Part shown: positions 45,172 to 54,695 of the stretch, one piece after another
Layout of the letters: each line of letters starts with the position of its first letter
Position numbering within the stretch: the first letter of the stretch is position 1
DNA from: Usnea hakonensis
Lineage: Eukaryota; Ascomycota; Lecanoromycetes; Lecanorales; Parmeliaceae
DNA: 61,561 nt
Direction of reading: 5' to 3'
Assembly (NCBI GenBank): GCA_013423325.1
Contig: BLJB01000173.1
Coordinates: forward strand, 1 to 61,561
The notes under the pieces: generated by a model
Seen by the model: only the letters and a program-made list of their open reading frames with translations
Database searches by the model: none
Told to the model about the DNA's origin: nothing
Program-made: the position numbers and the translations under genes

Positions 45172-46836
45172 ATGTCGGACTTTACTGCATCGGTCTTGGA
45201 GACCAAGACTGGATTCCATGTCGACGGCTACGAGAAGATATCTTACGACTTCACCTTTCTGGACGGCGTCTTTGACACCAAGAATCCCCAGCTAGCAGAA
45301 TGCTACAAGCGCTGGGGCCGAGTGTTGGCTGTCACCGACATGAACGTGTACAACGTGTACGGTGGACAGATCGAAGAGTATTTTGAGCACTACGGCCTCG
45401 AGCTCAAGATGCACAAGACCAAGATTGGGGAGAAAGCAAAGACCATTCCTACGTTCTTGAGCATTGTGGACTCAATGACAGAATTTGGAATCATTCGAAA
45501 GGTACTCGCAGACGTTTTCATTTCACCGAACTTTTCATACGTAGAGACAGCCATATTTACTGACGCGAAATAGGAACCTGTCCTGGTTGTCGGGGGAGGC
45601 CTTGTGACTGATGTTGCTGGGTAAAAGCTGCCATCGCCAGAGATTATATCAAGGCACTCTCCCATCATTCTCCTAGTGGTTGCCCTCAAGTAAGACTAGG
45701 GCTAATATTCGGTGGTTCCCCCGCAGCTTCGCTTGTGCCGCTTATCGAAGGAACACCAATTTCATCCGAGTTCCGACCACCGTCATTGGTCTGATAGACG
45801 CATCGGTGTCGATTAAGGTTGCTGTCAACTATGGCAATTACAAGAACCGCCTCGGTGCTTACCATGCACCGATGCACACCTTTCTCGATTTCACTTTCCT
45901 TCGCACCCTGCCCACTGCACAAATCAGAAATGGCTTTGCAGAATTGATCAAAATTTCTACGTGCTCTCACCTCGATACCTTCAACCTCTTGGATAAGTAC
46001 TGCGAGCAACTCATCGACACGGGGTTTGGTCGCACGGATGGCGCTTCCGAAGAAATCCGTGCCGCGGCGGACAAGATTAACAAGGAGGGCATACACGAGA
46101 TGCTGAAGCTTGAGACCCCGAATCTTCACGAGATTGGGTTGGATCGAGTCATTGCGTATGGTCACACGTGAGTTTCACACACAATCCACGGATTCTGGTG
46201 GATCTGATTGATTGCAGATGGTCGCCCATGCATGAACTAGTTCCCGAAACACCTCTACGCCACGGGCACGCCATATCCATCGACATGGCATATTCGGCGA
46301 CATTGGCCAACAGTCGACATTTAATCTCGGATGCTGAACATCGACGCATTCTCAATCTCTTTTCTCGTGCTGGCCTATCTATGGACCATCCTCAATTCGA
46401 CGAAGAAATTCTAGACAAAGGGACTGCAGCCATTCTCAAGACACGGGACGGCAAGCTTCGTGCAGCAGTGCCCAATCCGATTGGATCCTGCACGTTTCTG
46501 AACGATGTCAGCCCCAAGGAGCTCAACGCTGCTCTGAGAAGACACAAGGAATTGATGAAGGAGTATCCACGTAACGGGGAGGGTCTCGAAGCTTTCGTTG
46601 ACGGTAGTGATACCGGCTACACGGAAAACACCAAGTCCGAGGTCAAAGCGGTGGAGGTGGCGGCCGCCAAAGCAGGAAGTCTGAATGGCAACGGTGCTAT
46701 CCACGGAGGGAGCGTCCCCAAGGGGTACACGAATGGCACCGCCAATGGTGTCAAGGAAAAGCTTATCAACGGCAATGGTGCTGTGAACGGTCTGACTAAC
46801 GGCGCCAATGGATACACCAATGGGTCCAAATCTTAG
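45172..46836 (+). CDS. mysA: Desmethyl-4-deoxygadusol synthase (sugar-phosphate cyclase)
   Basis: Four exons: 45172-45501, 45574-45620, 45727-46167 and 46218-46836. Introns are 72, 106 and 50 nt. They encode 478 residues. It belongs to the dehydroquinate-synthase-like superfamily. Cofactor and active-site blocks are VVGGGLVTDVAGFACAAYRR, RVPTTVIGLIDASVSIKVAV, NYGNYKNRLGAYHAP, RNGFAELIKIS, and RVIAYGHTWSPMHEL with HGHAIS. These include the Zn ligands Glu and the two His regions expected. They follow the DDGS/MysA pattern closely rather than dehydroquinate synthase. Expected reaction: NAD-dependent cyclisation of sedoheptulose 7-phosphate, first step of mycosporine synthesis. The 47-bp exon 2 carries the GGG nucleotide motif. 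Residues about 410-478 form an Asn/Gly-rich low-complexity tail (NGNGA, NGLTNG, NGYTNG). 5-epi-valiolone-type synthases are the main alternative. Confidence 0.92.
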
Positions 46837-47288
46837 TTCAAATTTCTGGGCAGAGAATTAGGAGACTCTAGGAGGCTGCGATTGGATCGTTACATCGTAG
46901 TAATGGCGGTAGAACAGGCAAAGATGATGCAGTAGCAGGACCTGAGATTTGATAGTTTCGGTCGACAGAGGCCATGAAAAGTGAATTCCATGAAACTGAA
47001 CGCCCTTTACTGAACAAAATGATGTGGATATGTAAAGGTATATGTATTGATGCGTATCCGCAATGACGTATGACGTAATTTATTTCGGGTTGGGGATGGC
47101 TTCACCTTTTCATTTTCGAAGCCAAAGATCAGCCATGCGGAAATTTTGAGAAGATTGGCGTCACCTTGTCATTTTTGGGATATCGTTTGTTATCATCACT
47201 GTACTCTACTGTATATAAGACCACACCTGCCTAAGTCTAGTAAGCCATGCACTTCTAGTATGACATTGACCATTACTCACTTCCCGCA
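46837..47288. other. Intergenic DDGS / ATP-grasp, 452 bp
   Basis: DDGS 3' region followed by the ATP-grasp promoter. The only clear element is the TATA box listed separately. Confidence 0.6.
47212..47219 (+). promoter_or_regulatory. TATA box of the ATP-grasp gene
   Basis: TATATAAG lies 70 bp upstream of the ATP-grasp ATG at 47289, a normal distance for a fungal gene with a short leader. The cluster's other starts lack an equally clear box. Confidence 0.55.
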
Positions 47289-48920
47289 ATGCTCGACGCC
47301 GACTCACCCTACAGTCTCCATTTCGCCCAAAATGTCTCCCTCATCTCCATCTCAATCTTCCTTCTCCCACTTTCTACCTTCCTCCTCTTCGCTTGTTACG
47401 TCGCCCGGCCTATTTTGAGCACCGAAATTGCTACGAGGAAGCGTATTCGACGCAGCGCCGGCGATGGGAATCCCAATTTCCGCCCCAAGACGATCCTCGT
47501 CACGGGAGTCGGCATGACAAAAGGCTTGTTCTTGGCAAGAACGTTCTACAAAGCTGGCCACAATGTCATTGGTGCCGATTTCGAGCCAAATGGGATACCA
47601 GTCTCTGGGAGGTTCAGCAAAGCGCTACAGAGCTTCTACCCTTTGCCCAAGCCGAACGAGAAAACCGGGGTGGCATACTACATTGATGCTCTACTGCACA
47701 TTGTGAGAAAAGAAAAGGTGGATTTATGGGTCAGCTGCTCGGGTGTTGCGTCGGCGGTGGATGATGGCCAGGCCAAAGAGGTGCTGGAGAAGAGAAGCGA
47801 TGTGCGGTGCATACAGTACGATGTTGTGACCACGCAGATGCTACATGAGAAAGACTCCTTCATCGCCGAGACCCAACGCCTGGGCCTCCCTATACCAGAA
47901 ACGCATAGTGTGACCAGCCGAGACGCGGTGCACAAGGTGCTCCACGAGAGTCCCAGGACCAAGAAAAAATACATCATGAAGAGTGTGGGCATGGATGATG
48001 CAGCGAGGGGCGATATGACGATCTTGCCAAGAAGAACCCTCAGCGAGACCTATAACCACGTCTCAGCAATACCAATATCCGGAGACAAGCCTTGGGTGCT
48101 ACAACAATTCATCACAGGACGGGAATACGCCACCCACGCTCTAATAGTCAACAACGAAGTCAAAGCATTCCTCGCCTGCCCTTCTTCAGAACTGTTGATG
48201 CATTACGAAGTCCTACCCGCCGATTCCGCACTCAGCCGCGCCATGCTGCGCTTCACAGAGGAGTTTGTGCGGAGAAGCGATGCCAACATGACAGGGCATC
48301 TCTCTTTCGACTTCCTCATCGAAGAAGTGGCATCGGAAAAAGGCGTGCAGATGGCAATCCTGCCCATCGAGTGTAACCCCCGCGCTCACACGGCCGTGGT
48401 GCTTTTCCGAGGACAAGAACAGGCTCTCGCAGATGCGTATCTGAGCGCGCTGGATCCGGTGGCCAACGGCACCGATGTCATTGACAAGCCGCATATCAAT
48501 GGCTACACGGACCCGCAATCCAAGCACTCTACCCTCACCCCCACACCAACCCTCCAACCTCCCCACCCACGCCCAAACACAAACGGCCACACCAACCCCT
48601 ACCTCCCCGTCGTCCCCCTCACCGCCACCAAAACCGCACCCCGCGTCTACTGGCTCGGCCACGACCTCCTCACCCTCGTCCTCCAACCCCTCCTCTCCCT
48701 CCTCCGCCGCAAAATCCCCCTCAGCGCCTCTCTCCACGCCCTCGCCACTTTCCTGCAGCACCTGCTGCTATGGCGCGACGGCAGTTTTGAACTCTGGGAC
48801 CCGCTGCCGACGTGGTGGCTCTACCATGTGTATTGGCCCGGTGTGTTCGCGGCGGCGGCGGTGAGCGGGCGGCGGTGGTCGCGGGTCAATGTTTCGACGG
48901 CCAAGGTCTTTGGGTGCTGA
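47289..48920 (+). CDS. mysC: ATP-grasp ligase, MysC type (mycosporine synthase)
   Basis: Single exon, 543 residues, ATG start. A hydrophobic N-terminal segment (about residues 17-40, SLISISIFLLPLSTFLLFAC) predicts membrane anchoring. Next come the pre-ATP-grasp Rossmann-like domain (KTILVTGVGMTKGLFLARTF, HNVIGADFEP) and the ATP-grasp fold (KKYIMKSVGMDDAARGD, PWVLQQFITGREYATH, GHLSFDFLIEE, ILPIECNPRAHTAVVLF). The last has the Glu and Asn that bind Mg-ATP. A Pro/Thr-rich linker (about 410-450) leads to a C-terminal part (WRDGSFELWDPLPTWWLYHV) whose counterpart exists in cyanobacterial MysC. Expected reaction: ATP-dependent coupling of an amine to 4-deoxygadusol; in fungi the products are typically glutamine- or glutaminol-type mycosporines. 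It is co-directional with DDGS, 452 bp downstream. Confidence 0.9.
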   Translation: MLDADSPYSLHFAQNVSLISISIFLLPLSTFLLFACYVARPILSTEIATRKRIRRSAGDGNPNFRPKTILVTGVGMTKGLFLARTFYKAGHNVIGADFEPNGIPVSGRFSKALQSFYPLPKPNEKTGVAYYIDALLHIVRKEKVDLWVSCSGVASAVDDGQAKEVLEKRSDVRCIQYDVVTTQMLHEKDSFIAETQRLGLPIPETHSVTSRDAVHKVLHESPRTKKKYIMKSVGMDDAARGDMTILPRRTLSETYNHVSAIPISGDKPWVLQQFITGREYATHALIVNNEVKAFLACPSSELLMHYEVLPADSALSRAMLRFTEEFVRRSDANMTGHLSFDFLIEEVASEKGVQMAILPIECNPRAHTAVVLFRGQEQALADAYLSALDPVANGTDVIDKPHINGYTDPQSKHSTLTPTPTLQPPHPRPNTNGHTNPYLPVVPLTATKTAPRVYWLGHDLLTLVLQPLLSLLRRKIPLSASLHALATFLQHLLLWRDGSFELWDPLPTWWLYHVYWPGVFAAAAVSGRRWSRVNVSTAKVFGC

Positions 48921-49748
48921 GTTTGTAGGGTGGGGTGGGGATTCGGATAGGTTGGGTTGGGTTGGGTTGGGGTGTCGGGTCATGGAAATGGAAAATGGGA
49001 GGCCGTTAATAAGTGTGTGTTCTTATGGGATTTTGATATACATATCTCTCTTCGGTGCCATACCTGTTCGATACGATGACTCCTTTTCCGCTCGCCCATC
49101 ACACTCGTATGTAAAGTAAACAAGCAATACAATACAAGATAAGATAAGATAATCAACTAACATCCATTCACGAGTATGTTGTACGTATACCAACCCAAAC
49201 CAAATCGCTCTCCCTCTCTCTCTCTCTCTCTCCCTTCCTACATCTATCACCATCCATCCATCCATCCAATAAAAGGAATTTCTCTTCATTTCTTTCTTAG
49301 AAGAGCGGGTTCCGTATATATACAGAGTAGAGGAGAGTAGAAATGGTAAGATAGATAAAAGATTGGGATGGGATGATGGGATAGATAGAAGATAGGAGAG
49401 ATGGGAGGGATAGATGGGATAGTATGGAAGGGGAAGTGGGAAGTAGGAAGAAGCTTGGCTATCCTATCTATCTATAGAGCTCCAGCTGTATTAGTATGAC
49501 TTTTTTATTTTCCATGGCTAATTCTATGGCTAATTCTATTATTTTACTGTTTTTCCCAAAAAAAAGAAAAGAAGGGGAAGGAAAAAGAAAAACGTATGTA
49601 CATATGTACAATATCCCAAGAGACGAAGCCAGTATGTGTCCCAAAGAGGTAACCATACAAAATACAGATAGAGGTAGCAAGCAAATGGAAGTACACAGCC
49701 CTTCCCCTGCCCCTCCCCCCCCCGGCCCCTCCCCCCCCGGTCCCCCCC
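48921..49748. other. Intergenic with low-complexity DNA
   Basis: 828 bp between convergent genes. It contains GGGTT repeats (about 48950-48972), a CT dinucleotide run (about 49208-49234), CATC repeats, GATAG/GATGG-rich purine DNA (49320-49440) and a poly-C/CCCGG stretch (49700-49748). No gene. Confidence 0.7.
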
Positions 49749-51554
49749 TCAAGACATCGCAAACTTGCTCCTCGCGCGTAAATTCGCCCCCTCATAATAC
49801 AGCACAAACATCCCCACAATACCCATAATACTCAAGCCCGCCAGCAGCGTGACCCCCTTATCGACACCAAGGTTGATGAACAACGGACGCGCAAACAAGA
49901 TACTGCCACACGCGAGCGCGGAGCGGAAGAAATCGTTCCCCGCGAACAGCGAAGCCGCGTACTGGGGGTACGACAGCGGGACGTAGACAAAGACGCACTG
50001 GAGGACGACGAAGCAAGACGCGCCGTAAATGACGATGCCGATAACGCTCGCGATCCACGGCAAGTCCGGACGGGCCGTCCAGGCGAAGATGAAGAGGCCG
50101 ACCGGGGGCAGGAAGGAGCCGAAGAGGGCGGGGACGAGCCTGTGTTCCTGGGCGCGGAGGCCGTGGGCCATGATGTCGGGCACGAGGTAGAGGTAGAGGT
50201 AGAGGCAGTACGTGAGGGCGCCGAGGCCGCAGGCGACGAGGATGCAGGTGAAGAGGACGCCGACGGTGCCGAGGGTGAAGCCGTAGTAGACCGGGTAGAC
50301 GAGCGGGAAGACCTCGAAGAAGGAGTAGTAGATGCCGTAGACGAGGGCGGTGTAGAGGTTCACAAAGGCGATGGCCGGGTCCTTGATTGTGATTTCGATG
50401 GGTTTGATGAAGGCGGAGAGGAGCACTTTGGCGGGTTTGATGTTCTTTTGGTCGATTTCGGACTGCGAGCGGAGGCGGGTGTCGCCGGTGAGGGCGCGGA
50501 GGCGCTTGGCGCGGCGGAGGAGGATGTTGGGGGTGGAGGTTTCGGGGACGAGGAGGAACATGAGGACGAAGACGGGGGCGGCGATCCAGACGATTTCCCA
50601 GAGGGACCAGCGCCAGCCTTTGGCCATGACGGCGAAGCCCGACATGAGGGGTCCGAGGGCGGGGCCGCAGTAGGCAAAGGAGACCCAGAAGGTCAGGGCG
50701 TAGGGGAGCTTGATGAGCGAATACATGTCTTGCATTGTGGCGCCGCCGTTGGCGAGGCAGGGGCTGCCGAAGAAGCCTTGGAGGAAACGGAGGACCAGGA
50801 GGCCGGCAAAGTTTTTGACCAAAGCGGTTGGGATGGAGAGGATGAGGAAGATGAGAAAGGTGACGGCGTAGACGGGACTTCGGCCGACAAGGGGGATTTC
50901 GCTGAGCGGGGCAAAAATTAGTGGGCCGATGCCGTAGGCGAGGACGTAGAGGGAGAGAGGGAGCGATGCATCGGTTGGGGAGACGCCAAAGGCTTCGATG
51001 ACGCCGGCTTCACCGGAGGTGTAGATTGCGGAGCCGGTGTAGACGGCAAAGGTGTAGGCGCAGACTATCAAGGCGACAAAGAAACGCTTGCCGTTGGACC
51101 AATTCTGTGGGTTGGCTGCATCGTCGGTCGTGTACCAATCAACCAGGATGTTGCCATCTGAGGTTTTTTGAGGAACTATGGGGAGAGACTTTGTGCGCTC
51201 AATTTGCAGTTCTGCTTCGACTTGGAGGCGTTCTTCGGTGTACGGTTTTGTACTTTCCCTGGTCTTGGTGCGCGTCAATGCAGCCGGTGCCTCGATATCG
51301 CCGGATTTGATGCTGCGAGTGGTAGGGTGATGTTGGAGCTCGGGGAAATCTTGTATGGATTTGACATATTTTTCGTCTGCGTCTGAATCAGAGCGTGATG
51401 GGGTAAGCTTTTCGGAATCAGAGGCGTTGATGACTTTGTTGTAGGTTTCTGGGAGCTCGAAGCCAGGAATCTCTTCTGGATACTTGAGGACTCTGTTACG
51501 GGTAAGGAATCGAATGAGTTGGCCCATGGGCGCCTCGCGAATTAAATCAGACAT
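49749..51554 (-). CDS. MFS transporter, DHA1 multidrug type
   Basis: Single exon, 601 residues. The frame extends upstream to a GTG, but the first ATG is 51554 (MSDLIREAPM). About 160 cytosolic residues precede 12 predicted membrane segments. Visible DHA1 features are the entry motif NPQNWSNGKRFFVALIVCAY, LPLSLYVLAYGIGPLIFAPL with SEIPLVGRSPVY (motif A), RFLQGFFGSPCLANGGATMQ with the loop motif, and YCGPALGPLMSG (antiporter motif C, G-x8-G-x3-GP-x2-G). These place it with Flr1/Mdr1/Tpo-type drug-proton antiporters of the plasma membrane. Position makes export of mycosporine or an intermediate plausible, but such transporters are common and broad in substrate. Third codon positions are strongly G/C, which leaves a 259-codon antisense frame at 50142-50921 that I take as a shadow. 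Confidence 0.88.
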   Translation of the reverse strand: MSDLIREAPMGQLIRFLTRNRVLKYPEEIPGFELPETYNKVINASDSEKLTPSRSDSDADEKYVKSIQDFPELQHHPTTRSIKSGDIEAPAALTRTKTRESTKPYTEERLQVEAELQIERTKSLPIVPQKTSDGNILVDWYTTDDAANPQNWSNGKRFFVALIVCAYTFAVYTGSAIYTSGEAGVIEAFGVSPTDASLPLSLYVLAYGIGPLIFAPLSEIPLVGRSPVYAVTFLIFLILSIPTALVKNFAGLLVLRFLQGFFGSPCLANGGATMQDMYSLIKLPYALTFWVSFAYCGPALGPLMSGFAVMAKGWRWSLWEIVWIAAPVFVLMFLLVPETSTPNILLRRAKRLRALTGDTRLRSQSEIDQKNIKPAKVLLSAFIKPIEITIKDPAIAFVNLYTALVYGIYYSFFEVFPLVYPVYYGFTLGTVGVLFTCILVACGLGALTYCLYLYLYLVPDIMAHGLRAQEHRLVPALFGSFLPPVGLFIFAWTARPDLPWIASVIGIVIYGASCFVVLQCVFVYVPLSYPQYAASLFAGNDFFRSALACGSILFARPLFINLGVDKGVTLLAGLSIMGIVGMFVLYYEGANLRARSKFAMS

Positions 51555-53022
51555 GCTGCAAACGCTCACAGGGTATCTTGACTGAAAAGAAAGGAAAAGG
51601 GTTGTAGAAGAGGATGGTATCAGATAGGGCTACGCAGAGATTGTGTTGCAGGGATAGAAATAGAATAGCAGAGAGGCAGAGGCAGGATGATTGAGGAAGT
51701 GAAGAAAGGGAAGGAAGTGAGACAAGATAGGGAGCATTATATATTCAAGTAAAGTCAACAATGTATACATAGCGGTGTGAGTGGATTGGGTTAGTGTTTG
51801 TGGAGTCAGCGATTGCTTGATAATGGACGACAAGTCAGCAATTGCGATTTTGGCCCGAAGATTGGATTGTTCATCAAGTTAAGCTTGAGCTATCGAGCTG
51901 TAGAATAGAATAATAGAATACTAGTGAGGATGACAGCAAAACATCAACAACATTTACCTCTTTTAAAATTAGATTGAACAGTAATCTTGAGACTTGAGTA
52001 CTAGCGTGAAGTTGGAACGAGTTTTGTTTACCGATTTCTAATCAGCGTTTCAATTAAGCTTCCACTTACTTTAAGAATCGGTAGGATAATCCTCCCGAAT
52101 ATGAGTCACTCTGTCAGCAAAGGTCTTATCTGATTGGCTAATTTATGATTTTCTCTAGCCTTGAAATGATGTAATTCCAATACCCGTTAAGTCCGTTGAC
52201 TGATTTCAAACCACGTGGAAAGTCAGAATGTTCTGAAACCTGTCATCAGCCCTATACATTTTTTACTCTTCTGATTTCTGGCATTGCTATCAGCCCTATT
52301 ACCTAACTCCGAGAAATTCACTTTATTTGACCAAGAGCAGACACCTCTTGATCCATGAGGGTTTCTTGGTACTACCTCCCTGCTTCCGTTGTCGAGTCCA
52401 ATTCCCGGGATACTGTGAAGGACCTATCTGATAAAATTAACCTACACCCCTCCTCGTCTCCGCAATTCAAAAGTAATTTTTGCATGCATGCAGGTGGAAA
52501 TTGAACATCCACTTCCCGTGCAACAGCATGTTTCTGAAACAACTGCAATCAAGGTATGCTGAAGGCTGGGTGGGTTCTATGTACCTAGTAAAGAAGGGTA
52601 AAGTACGAGACCTATTCACTGCTTGCAAATGGGAGGAGCATGATGATAATCCAAAAGTCTTGTAGAAGCATATATTGGTGATGCCCAAATGACGTGTACT
52701 CCCTTATACACTGAAACATAGGCTACGGCTTGCCGATTCCTCAAGTCGGTATAATGGCTGACCTGACCAAATACAGAAACAATAGGCGTCCAAAGCCATG
52801 ATTCTGGTATCAGCCTTACCCGTAGTCTTGGTGTCTTGGCGTCTTCAGCGGCATTTGAACATTTGGCAACATTCATTTCTCTTTCATACCTACCCACAAA
52901 ACAAGCTTACTACCTCTCAATCTACTCACAACACGCTTCTTCTACAGCAACACATCACCGCGCAAACGTCCCCTCTCCTCAACCAAACCATACCCCCAAA
53001 CCTCCCCACTCACCTCCCCACG
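51555..53022. other. Intergenic, 1.47 kb
   Basis: The divergent interval between the MFS gene (minus) and SEC72 (plus). It is AT-richer than its neighbours. An AATATATAA string on the minus strand at 51737-51745, about 185 bp upstream of the MFS ATG, could be a TATA element. Short frames at 52467-52897 show no domain. The last 100 bp before SEC72 is C-rich. Confidence 0.5.
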
Positions 53023-53634
53023 ATGGACGAAACATTCACCCTCCTCCCCATAACCATGGACCCCACCAGCAAAACCCTCTCCTCCTCGACCCCCACCCTA
53101 TCAACCGACCTAACAACCCTCAACGCCCTCCACCGCACCCTCCTCTCCCTCCCCCACCAAATCCCCCCACCCCCCACACCCACCAACCCCAAACGTTCCG
53201 CGCAAATCCAAAAAATGCGCGAACAAGGCAACACCTCCCTCCGCACCCACAAAACCACGACCCCCACCCAAGCCCACGACGCCATCAAACTCTACACCTA
53301 CGGCCTAGAAATGGCCCTCGGCCGCCCCCCCTGGGAACCGCACACGTTAGTCAACGAGGAAGCCGCGCTCCTGTACGCGAACCGCGCGCAGGCCTACATG
53401 GCCGCGCAGATGTGGCCCGAAGGGGCGAGCGATGCGGAGACGAGTGTGGAGCTGAAGAAAGGGGGGAATGGGAAGGCGTGGTGGAGAAGGGGGAGGTGTC
53501 TTTGTGAGATGGGGAGGTGGGAGGAGGCGAGGGGGTGGGTGGGGAGGGGGCTGGAGGTGGAGGGGAATGAGGGGGAGTTGGGGGGGCTGTGGAAGGAGAT
53601 TGGGGAGCGGTTGGAGAGTAAAGGGGTGAGTTGA
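53023..53634 (+). CDS. SEC72: Sec72, TPR subunit of the Sec62/63 translocon
   Basis: Single exon of 203 residues. Start chosen at MDETFTLLPI, which matches the beginning of fungal Sec72 proteins; the frame is open upstream without need. Residues about 65-203 form the TPR domain: NPKRSAQIQKMREQGNTSLR, AHDAIKLYTYGLEMALGRPP (preceded by a short Thr/Gln insertion), EEAALLYANRAQAYMAAQMW, SDAETSVELKKGGNGKAWWR and RGRCLCEMGRWEEARGWV. Known role: peripheral ER membrane protein that binds Sec71 and cytosolic Hsp70 (Ssa1/Ssb1) during post-translational protein import. The gene shows striking strand asymmetry: C-rich for the first 300 bp and G-rich for the last 180 bp. Confidence 0.88.
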   Translation: MDETFTLLPITMDPTSKTLSSSTPTLSTDLTTLNALHRTLLSLPHQIPPPPTPTNPKRSAQIQKMREQGNTSLRTHKTTTPTQAHDAIKLYTYGLEMALGRPPWEPHTLVNEEAALLYANRAQAYMAAQMWPEGASDAETSVELKKGGNGKAWWRRGRCLCEMGRWEEARGWVGRGLEVEGNEGELGGLWKEIGERLESKGVS

Positions 53635-54695
53635 GTGGAGTGAGTGGGAGTATGGTATTGGAGAAAGAGGAGTGGGGTTGCTGGTACAGACTACGGTGCA
53701 TTGCATTGCGCGGAGTGTGGAAAACAATCATAGTCAGAGGGAATGCAGTAAACGGATAGATATTGATTGAACATTGATCCCACACCCACTCTGTTCCAGC
53801 CATGATATTTATCCATCAATCTCATATCATATTCCCTCCACCCTCTCTCCCTCTCTCCCTCTCTCTTCCCCCACTCATTCCCTCTCCAGCCCACCCACCA
53901 CCAAAGATGAAGTCCAGCAAAACCCTCCCCCCTCACAATACCCTCCCCCCCCCCTCCAACCTAACTACCGCCCCCCATCGCTCTCGTTAATCACGTATCA
54001 GAAACAGAGCCATGAGTGACAACAAACTTCCATAGCAATCGATATACATCATCCCCCCCCCCCCCCCCCCCCCCCAACNNCCCCCCCCCCCCCCCCCCCC
54101 CACCAAATCCAGCAAAACCAGCAAAAACCCAAAACCCCCCAAAAAACCCCCCAAAAAGCAGAGCTCTCCGCTCCCCCTTCCTTCCTTCCTCCATCAGTAC
54201 GATCCAGGATCCAAGTCCGTATGTATGAACCCAACATCCACCATCGGTCGTGAAGGGAAGGAAAGGAAAGGAAAGGAAAGGAAAGAAAGAAAGAAAGATC
54301 GCGGGGAGAACATGCAAGGTAAGTAAGTAAAGTAAGTAAGTGAGTGTACGAGTACGAGTGCAGAATTTGCGGAAGAAGAAGAGAGAGAGGAAAGAAATAA
54401 GGGGGGGGTGCTATATTCGATGCGTGGAATTCGATTATTCAGCAGATGCCATACATATGCCGAAAGTTCAGTGGGGCCCCGGTCCGCCAAGCCGTCTATC
54501 GAACGCTCCCGGGCAGGTCCTTGGCAGATACCTACCAACCCAATCTTACTTAGGGGCAGACGCCTGTAAAAGACGGGCGTATCATCAGCCTTGAATATGC
54601 TACAGATAAGAGGTAACGCATTCTGGAGCCTGCCAGGTGCAATAGGTTCCAGTGACGGCTACTTGCAAAATTAGTTGAAATATCAAGGTTCTCGG
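53635..54695. other. Intergenic, low-complexity, with N gap
   Basis: CT-rich (53800-53990), then poly-C around an NN at 54079-54080, then GGAAA and AAGTAAGT repeats (54250-54345). No gene. Frames here are repeat translations. Confidence 0.7.
54048..54104. other. N gap inside a poly-C tract
   Basis: C runs on both sides of NN at 54079-54080, the third homopolymer-associated gap in the window. Tract length is unreliable. Confidence 0.7.

Noticed and set aside
48213..48761. 182-codon Gly/Glu-rich ORF opposite the ATP-grasp gene
   Set aside because: Antisense shadow of a GC-rich Pro/Thr linker; the sense protein has clear ATP-grasp motifs.
52836..53507. 223-codon Pro/His-rich ORF overlapping SEC72
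   Set aside because: Out-of-frame reading of the C-rich half of SEC72; the TPR protein in the other frame matches Sec72 throughout.
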